64,000 nt of DNA, taken from assembly GCF_002979655.1 (NCBI RefSeq), contig NZ_PCPG01000017.1:21216-85215 (forward strand), in the 5' to 3' direction. Below are positions 52,089 through 60,205 of this stretch, piece after piece (the first letter of the stretch is position 1; every line of letters starts with the position of its first letter). The translations under genes and the position numbers were made by a program. The notes below the pieces were generated by a model that was not told the DNA's origin, ran no database searches, and worked only from the letters and a program-made list of their open reading frames with translations. This DNA is from Microbacterium sp. MYb45. Lineage in GTDB: Bacteria > Actinomycetota > Actinomycetes > Actinomycetales > Microbacteriaceae.

Positions 52089-53063
52089 TTATCGCAGCTT
52101 AGGAAGCACCTCGGTGCCGAGCAGCTCGATCTGCTCGAAGAACCGATCGAACTTGAAGCGGAAGTCGAACACCAGGTGCTCGGTGCCGACCTCCTCGAAC
52201 CGCTTGATCTGCTCGACCGCCTCGTCGGGGCTGCCGACGATCAGCTGACCCTCGAGGTCTTCGACGGTCTCGAAGCTGCCGGAGGGCGGCTTCACCGCGA
52301 ACTTGGCCTTGTTCGCCCAGGCGAGAAGCCCCGGGATGTTCACGTGCTTCAGGGCCTCCTCGCGCGTGTCCTCGATCGAGGTCGGCGGGATCACGGCGAT
52401 GGTCGGCATGGGCCGGCCGTTCTCGTCGGTCATCTCGCGCATGGTCTGGATGCGCTTCTCCATCGTGAGCAGGCCCGTGCGTCCCGGCATCCATCCGTCG
52501 GCGAACTCCGCCGCGAGACGGGCCGAGCGCGGGGTCGCGCCGCAGTACCAGAACGGGATGCGTCCACCCACGGGCTTCGGCTCGATCGTGACGTTGTCGA
52601 ACTTGAAGATGCCGTCGTCGTACGTGACGTCGTTCTCGGTGAACACGCGCCGCAGGATCTCGGCGTTCGAGCGCACCATCTCCACGCGGTCGAGGTCGCC
52701 CCAGCCGATCGCGTCGAACTCGTGGTCGAACGTGCCGGCGCCGAACCCGAGGATCAGGCGCGGGCCGAGCAGCTGGGTCATCGTGCCGGCCATGAGGGCC
52801 GTGACCAGCGGATGGCGGAACGGGATGAGCGAGCCGGTGCCGAGCTCGATCTTGTCGGTCACGGCGCCGATGGCGGTGAGGGTCGTCAGCGCGTCGTAGA
52901 ACGTGCGGTTCGGCTTCTCCATCTCGCCGTGCGGCTCGAACACCAGGTGATCGCGCACCCAGACGGAGTCGAATCCGAAGCTCTCGGCGAGCTTGGACCC
53001 CTCCAGGAGCTTCTCCTTGCTCGCCTCCTCGCCGAAGTGCGGCAGCAGCAGTCCGAATTTCAT
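52089..53063 (-). CDS. LLM-class (luciferase-like) flavin/F420-dependent oxidoreductase
   Basis: A 324-residue TIM-barrel enzyme of the luciferase-like superfamily. MKFGLLLPHFGEEASKEKLL, FGFDSVWVRDHLVFEPHGEM and GPRLILGFGAGTFDHEFDAI are typical, and the last is the cofactor-phosphate region. Members use FMNH2 as monooxygenases or F420 as reductases or dehydrogenases. The nearby F420 genes make F420 likely but not proven. It lies one base after the hydantoinase-like gene stop, so it is coupled to it and probably acts on the same compound. Confidence 0.9.
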   Translation of the reverse strand: MKFGLLLPHFGEEASKEKLLEGSKLAESFGFDSVWVRDHLVFEPHGEMEKPNRTFYDALTTLTAIGAVTDKIELGTGSLIPFRHPLVTALMAGTMTQLLGPRLILGFGAGTFDHEFDAIGWGDLDRVEMVRSNAEILRRVFTENDVTYDDGIFKFDNVTIEPKPVGGRIPFWYCGATPRSARLAAEFADGWMPGRTGLLTMEKRIQTMREMTDENGRPMPTIAVIPPTSIEDTREEALKHVNIPGLLAWANKAKFAVKPPSGSFETVEDLEGQLIVGSPDEAVEQIKRFEEVGTEHLVFDFRFKFDRFFEQIELLGTEVLPKLR

Positions 53064-53064
53064 G

Positions 53065-54471
53065 TCAGTTCCCTTCCGCGGCGAATGCCGCCCTGTCTTC
53101 CGCCGATGCGGCGAGCTTTCCGAATGTGCGATCGCCGACGACCTCGTCGCCGACGTAGACGTCGACACCGCGCACGAGGGTGCGCTGGATGCGGGCGGTG
53201 ATCGTGCGCCCGTCATACGGAGTCCAGCCGATCTTCGACAGCACGCCGTCGTTGGTGATGGTCCACTCCTCGGCGAGGTCGGCGATGACGATGTCGGCAT
53301 CCGCCCCGATCGTGAGCGAACCCTTGACGCCTTCCAGGCCGAACTTGGCGGCGGGGATGTGGGCGACCATGTCGATCGCGCGCTGCAGGTCGAGCTCACC
53401 CTTGTTCACGGCGTCGAGCATGAGCTCGTAGTAGTACTGGATGCCGGGGGTGCCGGTGTGCGAGCTCCACATCTGCGTCCACCCGACCTCCTTCTCCTCA
53501 CGCGTGTGCGGGGCGTGGTCGCTGGCGGCGATGTCGATCGTCCCGTCGCGCATGCCCTCCCAGACGGCAGCGCGGTTGTCGTCGGGCACCCAGTAGCTGA
53601 GCGCGTACGGGCCGAGCGTCTCGACGTCGTTCCAGGTCGACAGGAACGGCGCCCAGTGGTTCACCTCGCAGGTCACGTCGATGCCGTTCTGCTTGGCGCG
53701 GCGCACGGCCTCGATCGAGCGGCGGGTCTGGATGTGCGCGATGTGCACCGGGCAGCCGGAGGCCTCGGCGAGGCGCAGCACGACGTCGATCGCGGTGTCC
53801 CAGATCACTCCCTCGCGGGCGGCGTAGGCCGAGGCGTAGCCCTCCGGGGTGTTCTCGCCGCGGGCGAGGTAGGCGCCCTCGATGTAGTCCATGAGCGCCT
53901 GGTCGTGCGGGTGCACGATGAAGCGTTTGCCGGTCTGGGCGATGTGATCCATGATCTCGAGCAGGTGCCCGTGGTTGTGGATGCCGGTGCCGGAGGGGTG
54001 CGGGTAGTCGCGGCCGGTGTCGACGACCATGTAGATCTTGTACGCCCGGATGCCCATCTCGCTCATGCCGGCGATCTCGTCGAACTTGGTCGGCGCGGGG
54101 TTGTGGTTCCAGTCGACGATCGACGATTCCTCGTACCGGTGGAACACGTCGGTCAGGGTGGCGACGTCGGTGGTCGGCGGCTTGAGGTTCGGCATCCCGA
54201 ACATCGTGGTGACGCCACCGGCCGCGGCCTGCAGGCTCGTCGTGTAGATGTCGTCCTTGTGCTCGTAGCCGGGTTCGCGGGTGTGCACGTGCACGTCGAC
54301 CATGCCGGGGAGCACGAGCTTGCCGGTGGCGTCGACCGTGCGCTCGGCGGCGATCTCGGTGCCGGCGGCCACGATGCCGGCGATCTTGCCGTCGGCGACG
54401 AGCAGGTCGGCGACGACCGGGCCTGCGGGGGTGACGACGGTGCCGCCGGTGATCTTCAGATCCACGCTCAT
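53065..54471 (-). CDS. Hydantoinase/dihydroorotase-like cyclic amidohydrolase
   Basis: A 468-residue metal-dependent amidohydrolase. DVHVHTREPGYEHKDDIYTT supplies the first two metal-binding His, AAAGGVTTMFGMPNLKPPT follows, and YKIYMVV has the Lys expected to be carbamylated. VHPHD and HIAHIQT give two more His, and ASDHAPHTREEKE the catalytic Asp. This set is shared by allantoinases, dihydroorotases and dihydropyrimidinases. It should hydrolyse a cyclic amide or imide. The ATG overlaps the hydrolase stop by four bases. Confidence 0.9.
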   Translation of the reverse strand: MSVDLKITGGTVVTPAGPVVADLLVADGKIAGIVAAGTEIAAERTVDATGKLVLPGMVDVHVHTREPGYEHKDDIYTTSLQAAAGGVTTMFGMPNLKPPTTDVATLTDVFHRYEESSIVDWNHNPAPTKFDEIAGMSEMGIRAYKIYMVVDTGRDYPHPSGTGIHNHGHLLEIMDHIAQTGKRFIVHPHDQALMDYIEGAYLARGENTPEGYASAYAAREGVIWDTAIDVVLRLAEASGCPVHIAHIQTRRSIEAVRRAKQNGIDVTCEVNHWAPFLSTWNDVETLGPYALSYWVPDDNRAAVWEGMRDGTIDIAASDHAPHTREEKEVGWTQMWSSHTGTPGIQYYYELMLDAVNKGELDLQRAIDMVAHIPAAKFGLEGVKGSLTIGADADIVIADLAEEWTITNDGVLSKIGWTPYDGRTITARIQRTLVRGVDVYVGDEVVGDRTFGKLAASAEDRAAFAAEGN

Positions 54472-55448
54472 CGCGCGACCTCCTCTTTGCTGACGGACTG
54501 TGCCGGAACGGATTCGGTGGTGACGGACTCGCCGATCGCGGGCGACGGCGAAGACCGGTGGATGAGGTGCGCCGGGCGCACGTACCGGTCGAACCAGCCG
54601 ACGATCACCGGGGTGGTCTGCTCCCAGTACGCGTCGTACGCGGCGTAATGGGTGGTGTGCCGCTGCATGATCAGCTGCTTCGGACCGCGCGCGGCCTCGT
54701 ACAGCGCCTCGGCGTGATCGGTCGGGGTGGTCGCATCGCCCTCGACACCGATCACGAGCAGCGGCGTGGTCAGACGGGCGGCCGCCTCGATGGGCCGGTA
54801 GGCGATGATGCCCTCGGCGCATGCGAGCGGCACGGCGGTGGGGATGCGGTCGTCGACGTCGGCCTTGATCTTCGTGGCGCGACGCTCGGCCGTGGGGATC
54901 ATGATCTCCTCGCGGGGATGCACGATGCGCCCCTCCCCCGTGGCGACGCGCTGGCGGCGGTCTTCGGCGAGGGAGTTCTGGAAGTCGAGCCATTCGTACT
55001 CGCTGCGCATGCGGTGCAGCCAGTCCTCGCCGTCGGCGACGGGGACCTGGCTGACGGCGGCCTTGATGCGCGAATCGGCGTCGGCGAGGAGCACGGCGTT
55101 GCCGCCTCCGGTGCCGCCGGTGCCGAAGACGCCGATCGCGTCGGCGATCACGTCGTCGCGGGTGGTGAGGTAGGTCACGGCGTTCACCAGGTCCTGCAGC
55201 TGCCAGGCCGGCGAGAGGTAGCCGCGGTCGCCCTCGGAGTCGCCGAAGCCGCGGTAGTCGATCACGAGCACGGCGAAGCCGGCCTCGACGAGGGCTTCGT
55301 GATAGCGGACGTAGAGCTTGGCGTCCTTGAGTCCGAGCCAGCCGGGCCCCTGCACGATCGCGCGGTACGGTCCGTCGTGGTCGGGCGTGCGCCACACGGC
55401 GGAGATGCGCTGACCCTCGCTGAAGTACGAGACGGGTGTGGTCTGCAT
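54468..55448 (-). CDS. Alpha/beta hydrolase with unusual nucleophile elbow
   Basis: A 326-residue alpha/beta hydrolase of the X-Pro-peptidase/dienelactone-like group. AIVQGPGWLG, FAVLVIDYRGFGDSEGDRGY and ITTPLLVIG-like segments fit the fold. The elbow, usually GxSxG, reads VFGTGGTGGGNAVLL, so no Ser is in place; a Thr in GGTGG is the closest candidate. A late HTTHYAAYD supplies His. The start is ATG at 55448 after GAGAGGAA. First gene of the six-gene operon, below the island operators. Activity is uncertain given the elbow. Confidence 0.82.
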   Translation of the reverse strand: MQTTPVSYFSEGQRISAVWRTPDHDGPYRAIVQGPGWLGLKDAKLYVRYHEALVEAGFAVLVIDYRGFGDSEGDRGYLSPAWQLQDLVNAVTYLTTRDDVIADAIGVFGTGGTGGGNAVLLADADSRIKAAVSQVPVADGEDWLHRMRSEYEWLDFQNSLAEDRRQRVATGEGRIVHPREEIMIPTAERRATKIKADVDDRIPTAVPLACAEGIIAYRPIEAAARLTTPLLVIGVEGDATTPTDHAEALYEAARGPKQLIMQRHTTHYAAYDAYWEQTTPVIVGWFDRYVRPAHLIHRSSPSPAIGESVTTESVPAQSVSKEEVAR

Positions 55449-55529
55449 GGGTTCCTCTCGGCTGAACGCGGCATCGCGGTCGGCGATCTGTGCCGCTGCG
55501 GTGGGGCGGTTCCCATCTTGACCCATTTT

Positions 55530-55542
55530 GGATCCAGAATCC
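55530..55542. promoter_or_regulatory. Island operator copy 3a (imperfect)
   Basis: GGATCC-A-GAATCC, 81 bases before the hydrolase start on the minus strand. It is the least symmetric copy, but only 11 bases from copy 3b. Confidence 0.55.
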
Positions 55543-55546
55543 AGTA

Positions 55547-55576
55547 TTGATCTGGATCCAGTATCCGCGGTAGCAT
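55547..55576 (+). promoter_or_regulatory. Promoter with island operator copy 3b in its spacer
   Basis: TTGATC (55547-55552) and TAGCAT (55571-55576) are spaced by 18 bases as -35 and -10. Between them is the operator GGATCC-A-GTATCC (55554-55566), identical in reverse complement to the copy at 63781-63793. Binding there would block the promoter for the Fec-type transporter genes. Confidence 0.62.
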
Positions 55577-55679
55577 GACCGCATCACGTCGACCCGATTG
55601 GTCGATGCCGGTGGTCCCGACCTGGACTGCGAACGTGCTCTCTCTTGCGCCCCTTCCCGTCCTCGTCTCCCGGAGAACC

Positions 55680-56660
55680 ATGCCTGCCACCGCCCGCGCT
55701 CTCGGCGCCGCCCCTGCCCTCGCCCTCCTCCTCGCCGCCGGCTTGAGCGGATGCGCCGCAGCTCCCGCCGCTCCCGCCGCTGCCGCCGCTCCGAAACCCG
55801 TCGTGCTCGACAACTGCGGCACCGAGGTGTCGGTCGATGCCGCACCGCAGCGGATCCTCACCGTCAAGTCATCGACGCTCGAACTCGCCCTGGCGCTCGG
55901 CGCGGGCGACCGGATCATCGGATCCGCCTTCTCGGACGGCCCGCTGCCCGAAGACCTCGCCGCGGCTGCCGAGGACATCCCGGTCGTCTCGGACAAGGTG
56001 CCGTCGAAGGAGGCCGTACTCGAACTCGAACCCGACCTGGTGTTCGCGGGGTGGGAGTCGAACTTCTCGGTCGACGGAGCGGGCGAGCGCGCCGACCTGG
56101 AGGCCCTCGGCATCACCACCTACGTCGCTCCTGCCGCGTGCAAGGCCGAGGGCTACATGCCCGATCCCCTCACGTTCGACACGGTCTTCGACGGCTTCAC
56201 CGAGGCCGGGGAGCTGCTCTGCGAAGAGGAGGCCGTGGCGGCGTTGGTCGAGGAGCAGCGCGCGGCGCTCGACGCGATCACCCCCGACGACCGCGGCCTC
56301 ACCGCCGTCTGGTACTCGTCCGGCACCGACCAGCCCTTCGTCGGCGCGGGCATCGGGGCACCGCAGATGATCATGTCGACGGCCGGGCTCGACAACGTGT
56401 TCGCCGACGTGCACGACACCTGGACGTCGAGCTCGTGGGAGCTGATCGCCGAGGCCGACCCCGACGTGATCGTGCTGGTGGATGCGGCCTGGAACACGGC
56501 GGCCTCCAAGATCGCGCTGCTCACGTCGAACCCGGTCACCGCGCAGCTCGACGCCGTGCGGAACGAGCGGTTCGTGATCGTCGACTTCCCCGCGACCGAG
56601 GCCGGCATCCGCAACGTCGACGCCGTCGAGTCGATCGTGACGCAGCTCGGAGAGCAGTGA
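55680..56660 (+). CDS. Fec/Btu-type binding lipoprotein, proposed F420-0/Fo importer
   Basis: A 326-residue helical-backbone binding lipoprotein with lipobox LSGC near residue 22. PQRILTVKSSTLELALALGA and ELEPDLVFAGWESNF are class marks. It resembles the actinobacterial three-gene cassette proposed to import F420-0, found in F420-using species with incomplete synthesis. The start at 55680 follows CGGAG. Genes for permease and ATPase follow with four-base overlaps. The locus also encodes CofC, CofD, CofE and FGD, supporting a deazaflavin link. Iron or corrinoid uptake is the alternative. Confidence 0.78.
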   Translation: MPATARALGAAPALALLLAAGLSGCAAAPAAPAAAAAPKPVVLDNCGTEVSVDAAPQRILTVKSSTLELALALGAGDRIIGSAFSDGPLPEDLAAAAEDIPVVSDKVPSKEAVLELEPDLVFAGWESNFSVDGAGERADLEALGITTYVAPAACKAEGYMPDPLTFDTVFDGFTEAGELLCEEEAVAALVEEQRAALDAITPDDRGLTAVWYSSGTDQPFVGAGIGAPQMIMSTAGLDNVFADVHDTWTSSSWELIAEADPDVIVLVDAAWNTAASKIALLTSNPVTAQLDAVRNERFVIVDFPATEAGIRNVDAVESIVTQLGEQ

Positions 56661-57727
56661 GCGTCACGGTTCCGCTGCGGGCGGCGATCCCCCTCGCAGC
56701 GGCATCGGCCCCGCGCCCGCGGCGGCGCACGGTCTCGGCGATCGCTGTGCTGCTGCTCGCGCTGGCCGGAAGTGTGGTCGCGGCGGTCGCGATCGGTCCC
56801 GCCGACATCACCCCGGCCGAGCTCGTGGCGAGCGTCTGGTCGCACCTGACCGGGGCCGCCAGCGGGCTCACCCCGATCCGCGACGCGATCATCTGGGAGG
56901 GCCGCGTGCCTCGGGTTCTGACGGCCGCCGCGGTCGGAGGCGGCCTGGCCCTGTGCGGCGCGGTGATGCAGGCGCTCACCCGCAATCCGCTCGCCGACCC
57001 GTATCTGCTCGGGCTCTCGTCCGGGGCCTCGACCGGCGCCGTGATCGTGATCGTCCTGGGCGCCGCGGTGGCGCTGCCGTTCGCCGCCTTCGCCGGTGCA
57101 CTGCTGGCCCTGGCGCTGACGCTCGGCCTGGCGCGTGCGGCCGGTTCCGCGGGGGCGACCGCCGTGGTGCTCGCGGGGCTCGCCGTGTCGGCCGTGCTCG
57201 CCGCGCTGACCAGTCTGGTGATCTTCTGGAGTGCGACCAACGACAGCTACCGCGAGATCCTCGCCTGGCTGCTCGGCTCGCTCGGCGGCGCCGATTGGGC
57301 GGATGCGGCCCTGGCCGGGGTCGCCGTGGTCGTGTGCGCGGTGCCGCTGCTGGCCGCGGCCCGCCCGCTCGACAGCCTCGTGCTGGGCGACACCGCCGCC
57401 GAGGCACTCGGCATCCCGGTCACTCGCCTGCGGGTGCTGCTCTTCGTGTGCACGGCACTGCTGACCGGAGCCCTCGTCGCGGTCAGCGGCTCGATCGGCT
57501 TCGTCGGGCTGATCCTGCCGCACGCGGTGCGCGCGGTCGTCGGCGCCCGGCATCGCGCCCTGCTGCCGGTCTCTTTCCTCGCCGGGGCGGTGTTCCTCAT
57601 CTGGGCCGACACCATCGCCCGCACCGTGTTCGAGCCCCGCGAGCTGCCGGTCGGCATCGTCACCGCCCTGATCGGCGGCCCCGTGTTCGCGCTGCTGTTG
57701 CTGCGCATGCGGAAGAGCCGCGCATGA
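56657..57727 (+). CDS. FecCD-type permease, proposed F420-0/Fo importer
   Basis: A 356-residue permease with about nine to ten helices. VPRVLTAAAVGGGLALCGAV, then LTRNPLADPYLLGLSSGAST, and GFVGLILPHAVRAVVGARHR are FecCD/BtuC family marks. GTG at 56657 overlaps the binding-protein stop. It forms a homodimeric channel in this class. The substrate assignment follows the cassette's gene company, not the sequence alone. Confidence 0.82.
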   Translation: MSVTVPLRAAIPLAAASAPRPRRRTVSAIAVLLLALAGSVVAAVAIGPADITPAELVASVWSHLTGAASGLTPIRDAIIWEGRVPRVLTAAAVGGGLALCGAVMQALTRNPLADPYLLGLSSGASTGAVIVIVLGAAVALPFAAFAGALLALALTLGLARAAGSAGATAVVLAGLAVSAVLAALTSLVIFWSATNDSYREILAWLLGSLGGADWADAALAGVAVVVCAVPLLAAARPLDSLVLGDTAAEALGIPVTRLRVLLFVCTALLTGALVAVSGSIGFVGLILPHAVRAVVGARHRALLPVSFLAGAVFLIWADTIARTVFEPRELPVGIVTALIGGPVFALLLLRMRKSRA

Positions 57728-58539
57728 CCGGCATGCGGGCGAGCGGCCTCGACGCCCGCCGCATCCGGTTCGGTCACGGCGACCGGCTGATCGTCGACGG
57801 CATGCACATCACCGCTCCCGGCGGCGAGGTGACCGCGCTGCTCGGCCCCAACGGCTCGGGCAAGAGCACCCTGCTGCGCCTGATCGCGGGCACGCTGCGC
57901 GGCGAGGTCGAGGCTCTCGCGCTCGACGGCGCCTCCCTCCCGGCGCTGCGGCGACGCGAGCGTGCACAGCGGGTGGCCCTGGTCGAGCAGGAGTGGTCGG
58001 CGGCGGAGGGCATGACCGGTCGCGACATCGTCGGTCTCGGGCTGCTCCCGCACCGCGGATGGCTGTCGTTCGAGGGCGAGGAGGCGGATGCCGCGGCCAT
58101 GGATGCGGCCATGATGCGCGCCGGTGCGCTCGAGTTCGCCGACCGTGACGCCGCGACCCTGTCCGGCGGCGAGCGCCAGCGCGTGAACCTCGCGCGGGCC
58201 CTGGCTCAGCGTCCATCGCTGCTGCTGTGCGACGAGCCGACGAACCACCTCGACATCCGGGCACAGCTCGACGCGCTCGTGCTGCTGCGCTCCCTCGCCC
58301 GCGAGGGCATGACCGTGCTCGCCGCGCTGCACGACCTCAACCACGCGGCGGCCTTCGCGGATCGCGTGGTCGTGGTCGCCGACGGGCATGTGCAGGCGGC
58401 CGGTTCGCCGCACGAGGTGCTGACGCGCGAGCTCATCGCCCGTGTGTGGCGCGTCGACGCGGAGGTGCTCACCCGTCCGGGGAGCGATCGACCGCTCATC
58501 GTCTTCGAGGACGCGATGGCTCCGACCCCGGGGCGCTGA
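57724..58539 (+). CDS. Fec-type ABC ATPase, proposed F420-0/Fo importer
   Basis: A 271-residue ATPase. Walker A is GPNGSGKST, the signature LSGGERQRV and Walker B LLLCDEPTNHLD, with the switch His in LHDLNHAAAF. It belongs to the FepC/BtuD class. It overlaps the permease gene by four bases and ends 14 bases from the convergent ImmA/IrrE gene. Confidence 0.88.
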   Translation: MTGMRASGLDARRIRFGHGDRLIVDGMHITAPGGEVTALLGPNGSGKSTLLRLIAGTLRGEVEALALDGASLPALRRRERAQRVALVEQEWSAAEGMTGRDIVGLGLLPHRGWLSFEGEEADAAAMDAAMMRAGALEFADRDAATLSGGERQRVNLARALAQRPSLLLCDEPTNHLDIRAQLDALVLLRSLAREGMTVLAALHDLNHAAAFADRVVVVADGHVQAAGSPHEVLTRELIARVWRVDAEVLTRPGSDRPLIVFEDAMAPTPGR

Positions 58540-58553
58540 GAGCCTCAGTCGAC

Positions 58554-59021
58554 CTAGGCGTGCGCCAGGCTCGGCGCGCGGACGAACGCGCTCAGCCGCA
58601 GCGAGAGCTCTTCCGCTTCGGCTTCGTACTCCGCCACCGAGATCGCCGAAGGAACAGCACCTGGCGACCCACCCCCGACTCCGGCGAGCGCACAGGAGCG
58701 AGCCGGAGCCATCAGCTGGTCGAACGCCATCGGCAGGGTCTCGCATCGCGCGTGCCCGCACAGCACGTGCGCGAGCTCGTGCGTCACGACGTGGAGTCGG
58801 AACCACCGCGGGTCGGAACCGCGCACGGGAATCCGCACGCGATCGCCCTCGGCCAGCACGAAGGGCGCGACCGCCATCCACTCCTCGTCGGCGAGGACGT
58901 CGATCTCGACGTCCATGCCGGTCAGCGCCGACACCCGGTCGGCGAGGCACTCCACGCTGGTGCCGCACTCGGCCTCCAGCTCTTCGAACAGCCGCTCCAC
59001 GCGACGTCGATCATTCATCAT
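58554..59021 (-). CDS. ImmA/IrrE-family metallopeptidase
   Basis: A 155-residue zinc peptidase of the ImmA/IrrE (COG2856) group. The HELAH zinc motif is in LHVVTHELAHVLCGHARC, and EYEAEAEELSLRL supplies the third ligand region. Members cleave XRE-type repressors after a signal, as in ICEBs1 ImmA or Deinococcus IrrE. No XRE partner is in the window. The start is ATG at 59021 after GGAGGGGTGAG; an adjacent ATG follows. It lies downstream of cofD across a 185-base gap with repeated TTCGGCC motifs. Confidence 0.9.
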   Translation of the reverse strand: MMNDRRRVERLFEELEAECGTSVECLADRVSALTGMDVEIDVLADEEWMAVAPFVLAEGDRVRIPVRGSDPRWFRLHVVTHELAHVLCGHARCETLPMAFDQLMAPARSCALAGVGGGSPGAVPSAISVAEYEAEAEELSLRLSAFVRAPSLAHA

Positions 59022-59053
59022 CGCCCTCACCCCTCCTGCAAGTCCGGCCCCCT

Positions 59054-59132
59054 TTCGGCCGAACATTCCCTCACCGGAAGAGACGGCGCCGGGGGTCCAG
59101 TCATTACGCCGAAAGGCCGAAAACCTTCGGCC
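59054..59132. promoter_or_regulatory. TTCGGCC inverted repeats upstream of the ImmA/IrrE gene
   Basis: TTCGGCCGAA (59054-59063) is a perfect 10-bp palindrome. GGCCGAA (59115-59121) and TTCGGCC (59126-59132) form a second inverted repeat with a four-base gap, and GCCGAAAGG at 59108 is a third partial copy. They lie just upstream of the ImmA/IrrE start and resemble repeated operator sites for an XRE-type repressor. The second pair could also be a weak terminator for cofD. Confidence 0.5.
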
Positions 59133-59206
59133 AGTCTTCGCGCGGCGGTCTACGACTTTTGGCCTATCGGGCGGCTCGTGCGGCGGGACCAGCTCTGGCG
59201 AGCCGA

Positions 59207-60205
59207 TCAGGCGGGGAGCGCGATGTCGAGCGCATCCGCGGCGAGACGGGCCGAGGTGTCGAGGTCGCGCATCCACAGCGGACGCACCGGCGTGCGAAGA
59301 CCCTCCGCCTCGAGCACCGCGGCGAGCGCCGCATCCTCCTCGCCGATGAGCCAGGTGTCGAGCAGACCGCCCGTCGCCCGTGCACCGTAGTGCCGGCCGA
59401 CCGCATCGGCCATGGCGGGGATCCCGACGGCGGCGAGGCAGGCGTCGGCCATGCCCCGAACGGGGGCGCCCGCGATGATCGGCGATACCCCGACCACGGT
59501 TCCGGATGCTGCGCGCACCGCAGCGGCGATACCGGGCACGGCGAGGATCGGGCCGACCGAGACCACCGGATTCGACGGGGCGAACAGGATGGCGTCGGCC
59601 TCGGCCATCGCTGCGAGCACGCCCGGCGCCGGCGTGGAGTGCTCGATGCCCGGCCAGTCGAAGCTCTGCGCCGGAAGGGATGCCCGGTGCCGGGTCCACC
59701 ACTCCTGGAAGTGCATCCGGCCCTGAGCGGTCGTCACATGCGTGTCGACCTCGGCATCCGTCATGGGCAGCAGCCGCACCCCGAGCGGCCAGCGCGACGC
59801 GAGCCGGGCGATGACCTCGGTGACCGAAGCGCCCTCGCGCAGCCACCCCGTCCGGGCGATGTGGGCGCCGAGATCGAGGTCGCCGAGCGTGAACCAGGGC
59901 CACCCGGCACCCCACCCGTGCAGTTCCGCGGCGACGCGCTCCGACTCCCCCGTGCGCCCCCATCCGCGCTCGGTGTCGTTGACTCCGGCGAGCGCGTAGA
60001 TCATCGAGTCGACGTCGGGCTGCAGTCGCAGGCCGCTCAGCCACAGGTCGTCGCCGGTGTTGGCGATCACCGTGATCTCGGCACGGGTGCCGCCCGCGGC
60101 ATCCGGCCACCGCCGCCGCGCTGCTTCGCGCACCCCGACGACGAACTTCGACCCGCCCACGCCGCCCGCGAGGACGACGATGCGCGGCGCGCCGGATGCG
60201 GTCAT
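59207..60205 (-). CDS. cofD: CofD/FbiA, 2-phospho-L-lactate (or PEP) transferase of F420 synthesis
   Basis: A 332-residue enzyme that attaches a phospholactyl or enolpyruvyl-phosphate group to the deazaflavin Fo, giving F420-0 or its dehydro form. VLAGGVGGSKFVVGVREA, VIANTGDDLWLSGLRLQPD and LFAPSNPVVSVGPILAVPGI are family signatures. It overlaps cofC by four bases (ATGA). The C-terminal segments ADAVGRHYGARATGGLLDTW and similar match known FbiA. It needs Fo, for which no synthase gene is in the window. Confidence 0.95.
   Translation of the reverse strand: MTASGAPRIVVLAGGVGGSKFVVGVREAARRRWPDAAGGTRAEITVIANTGDDLWLSGLRLQPDVDSMIYALAGVNDTERGWGRTGESERVAAELHGWGAGWPWFTLGDLDLGAHIARTGWLREGASVTEVIARLASRWPLGVRLLPMTDAEVDTHVTTAQGRMHFQEWWTRHRASLPAQSFDWPGIEHSTPAPGVLAAMAEADAILFAPSNPVVSVGPILAVPGIAAAVRAASGTVVGVSPIIAGAPVRGMADACLAAVGIPAMADAVGRHYGARATGGLLDTWLIGEEDAALAAVLEAEGLRTPVRPLWMRDLDTSARLAADALDIALPA

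Noticed and set aside
53065..55845. A 926-codon open frame covering the hydantoinase-like gene and extending far upstream on the minus strand
   Set aside because: Only the last 468 codons show family similarity. The upstream part is Arg-rich out-of-frame translation across the hydrolase gene, which has its own start and ribosome-binding site.
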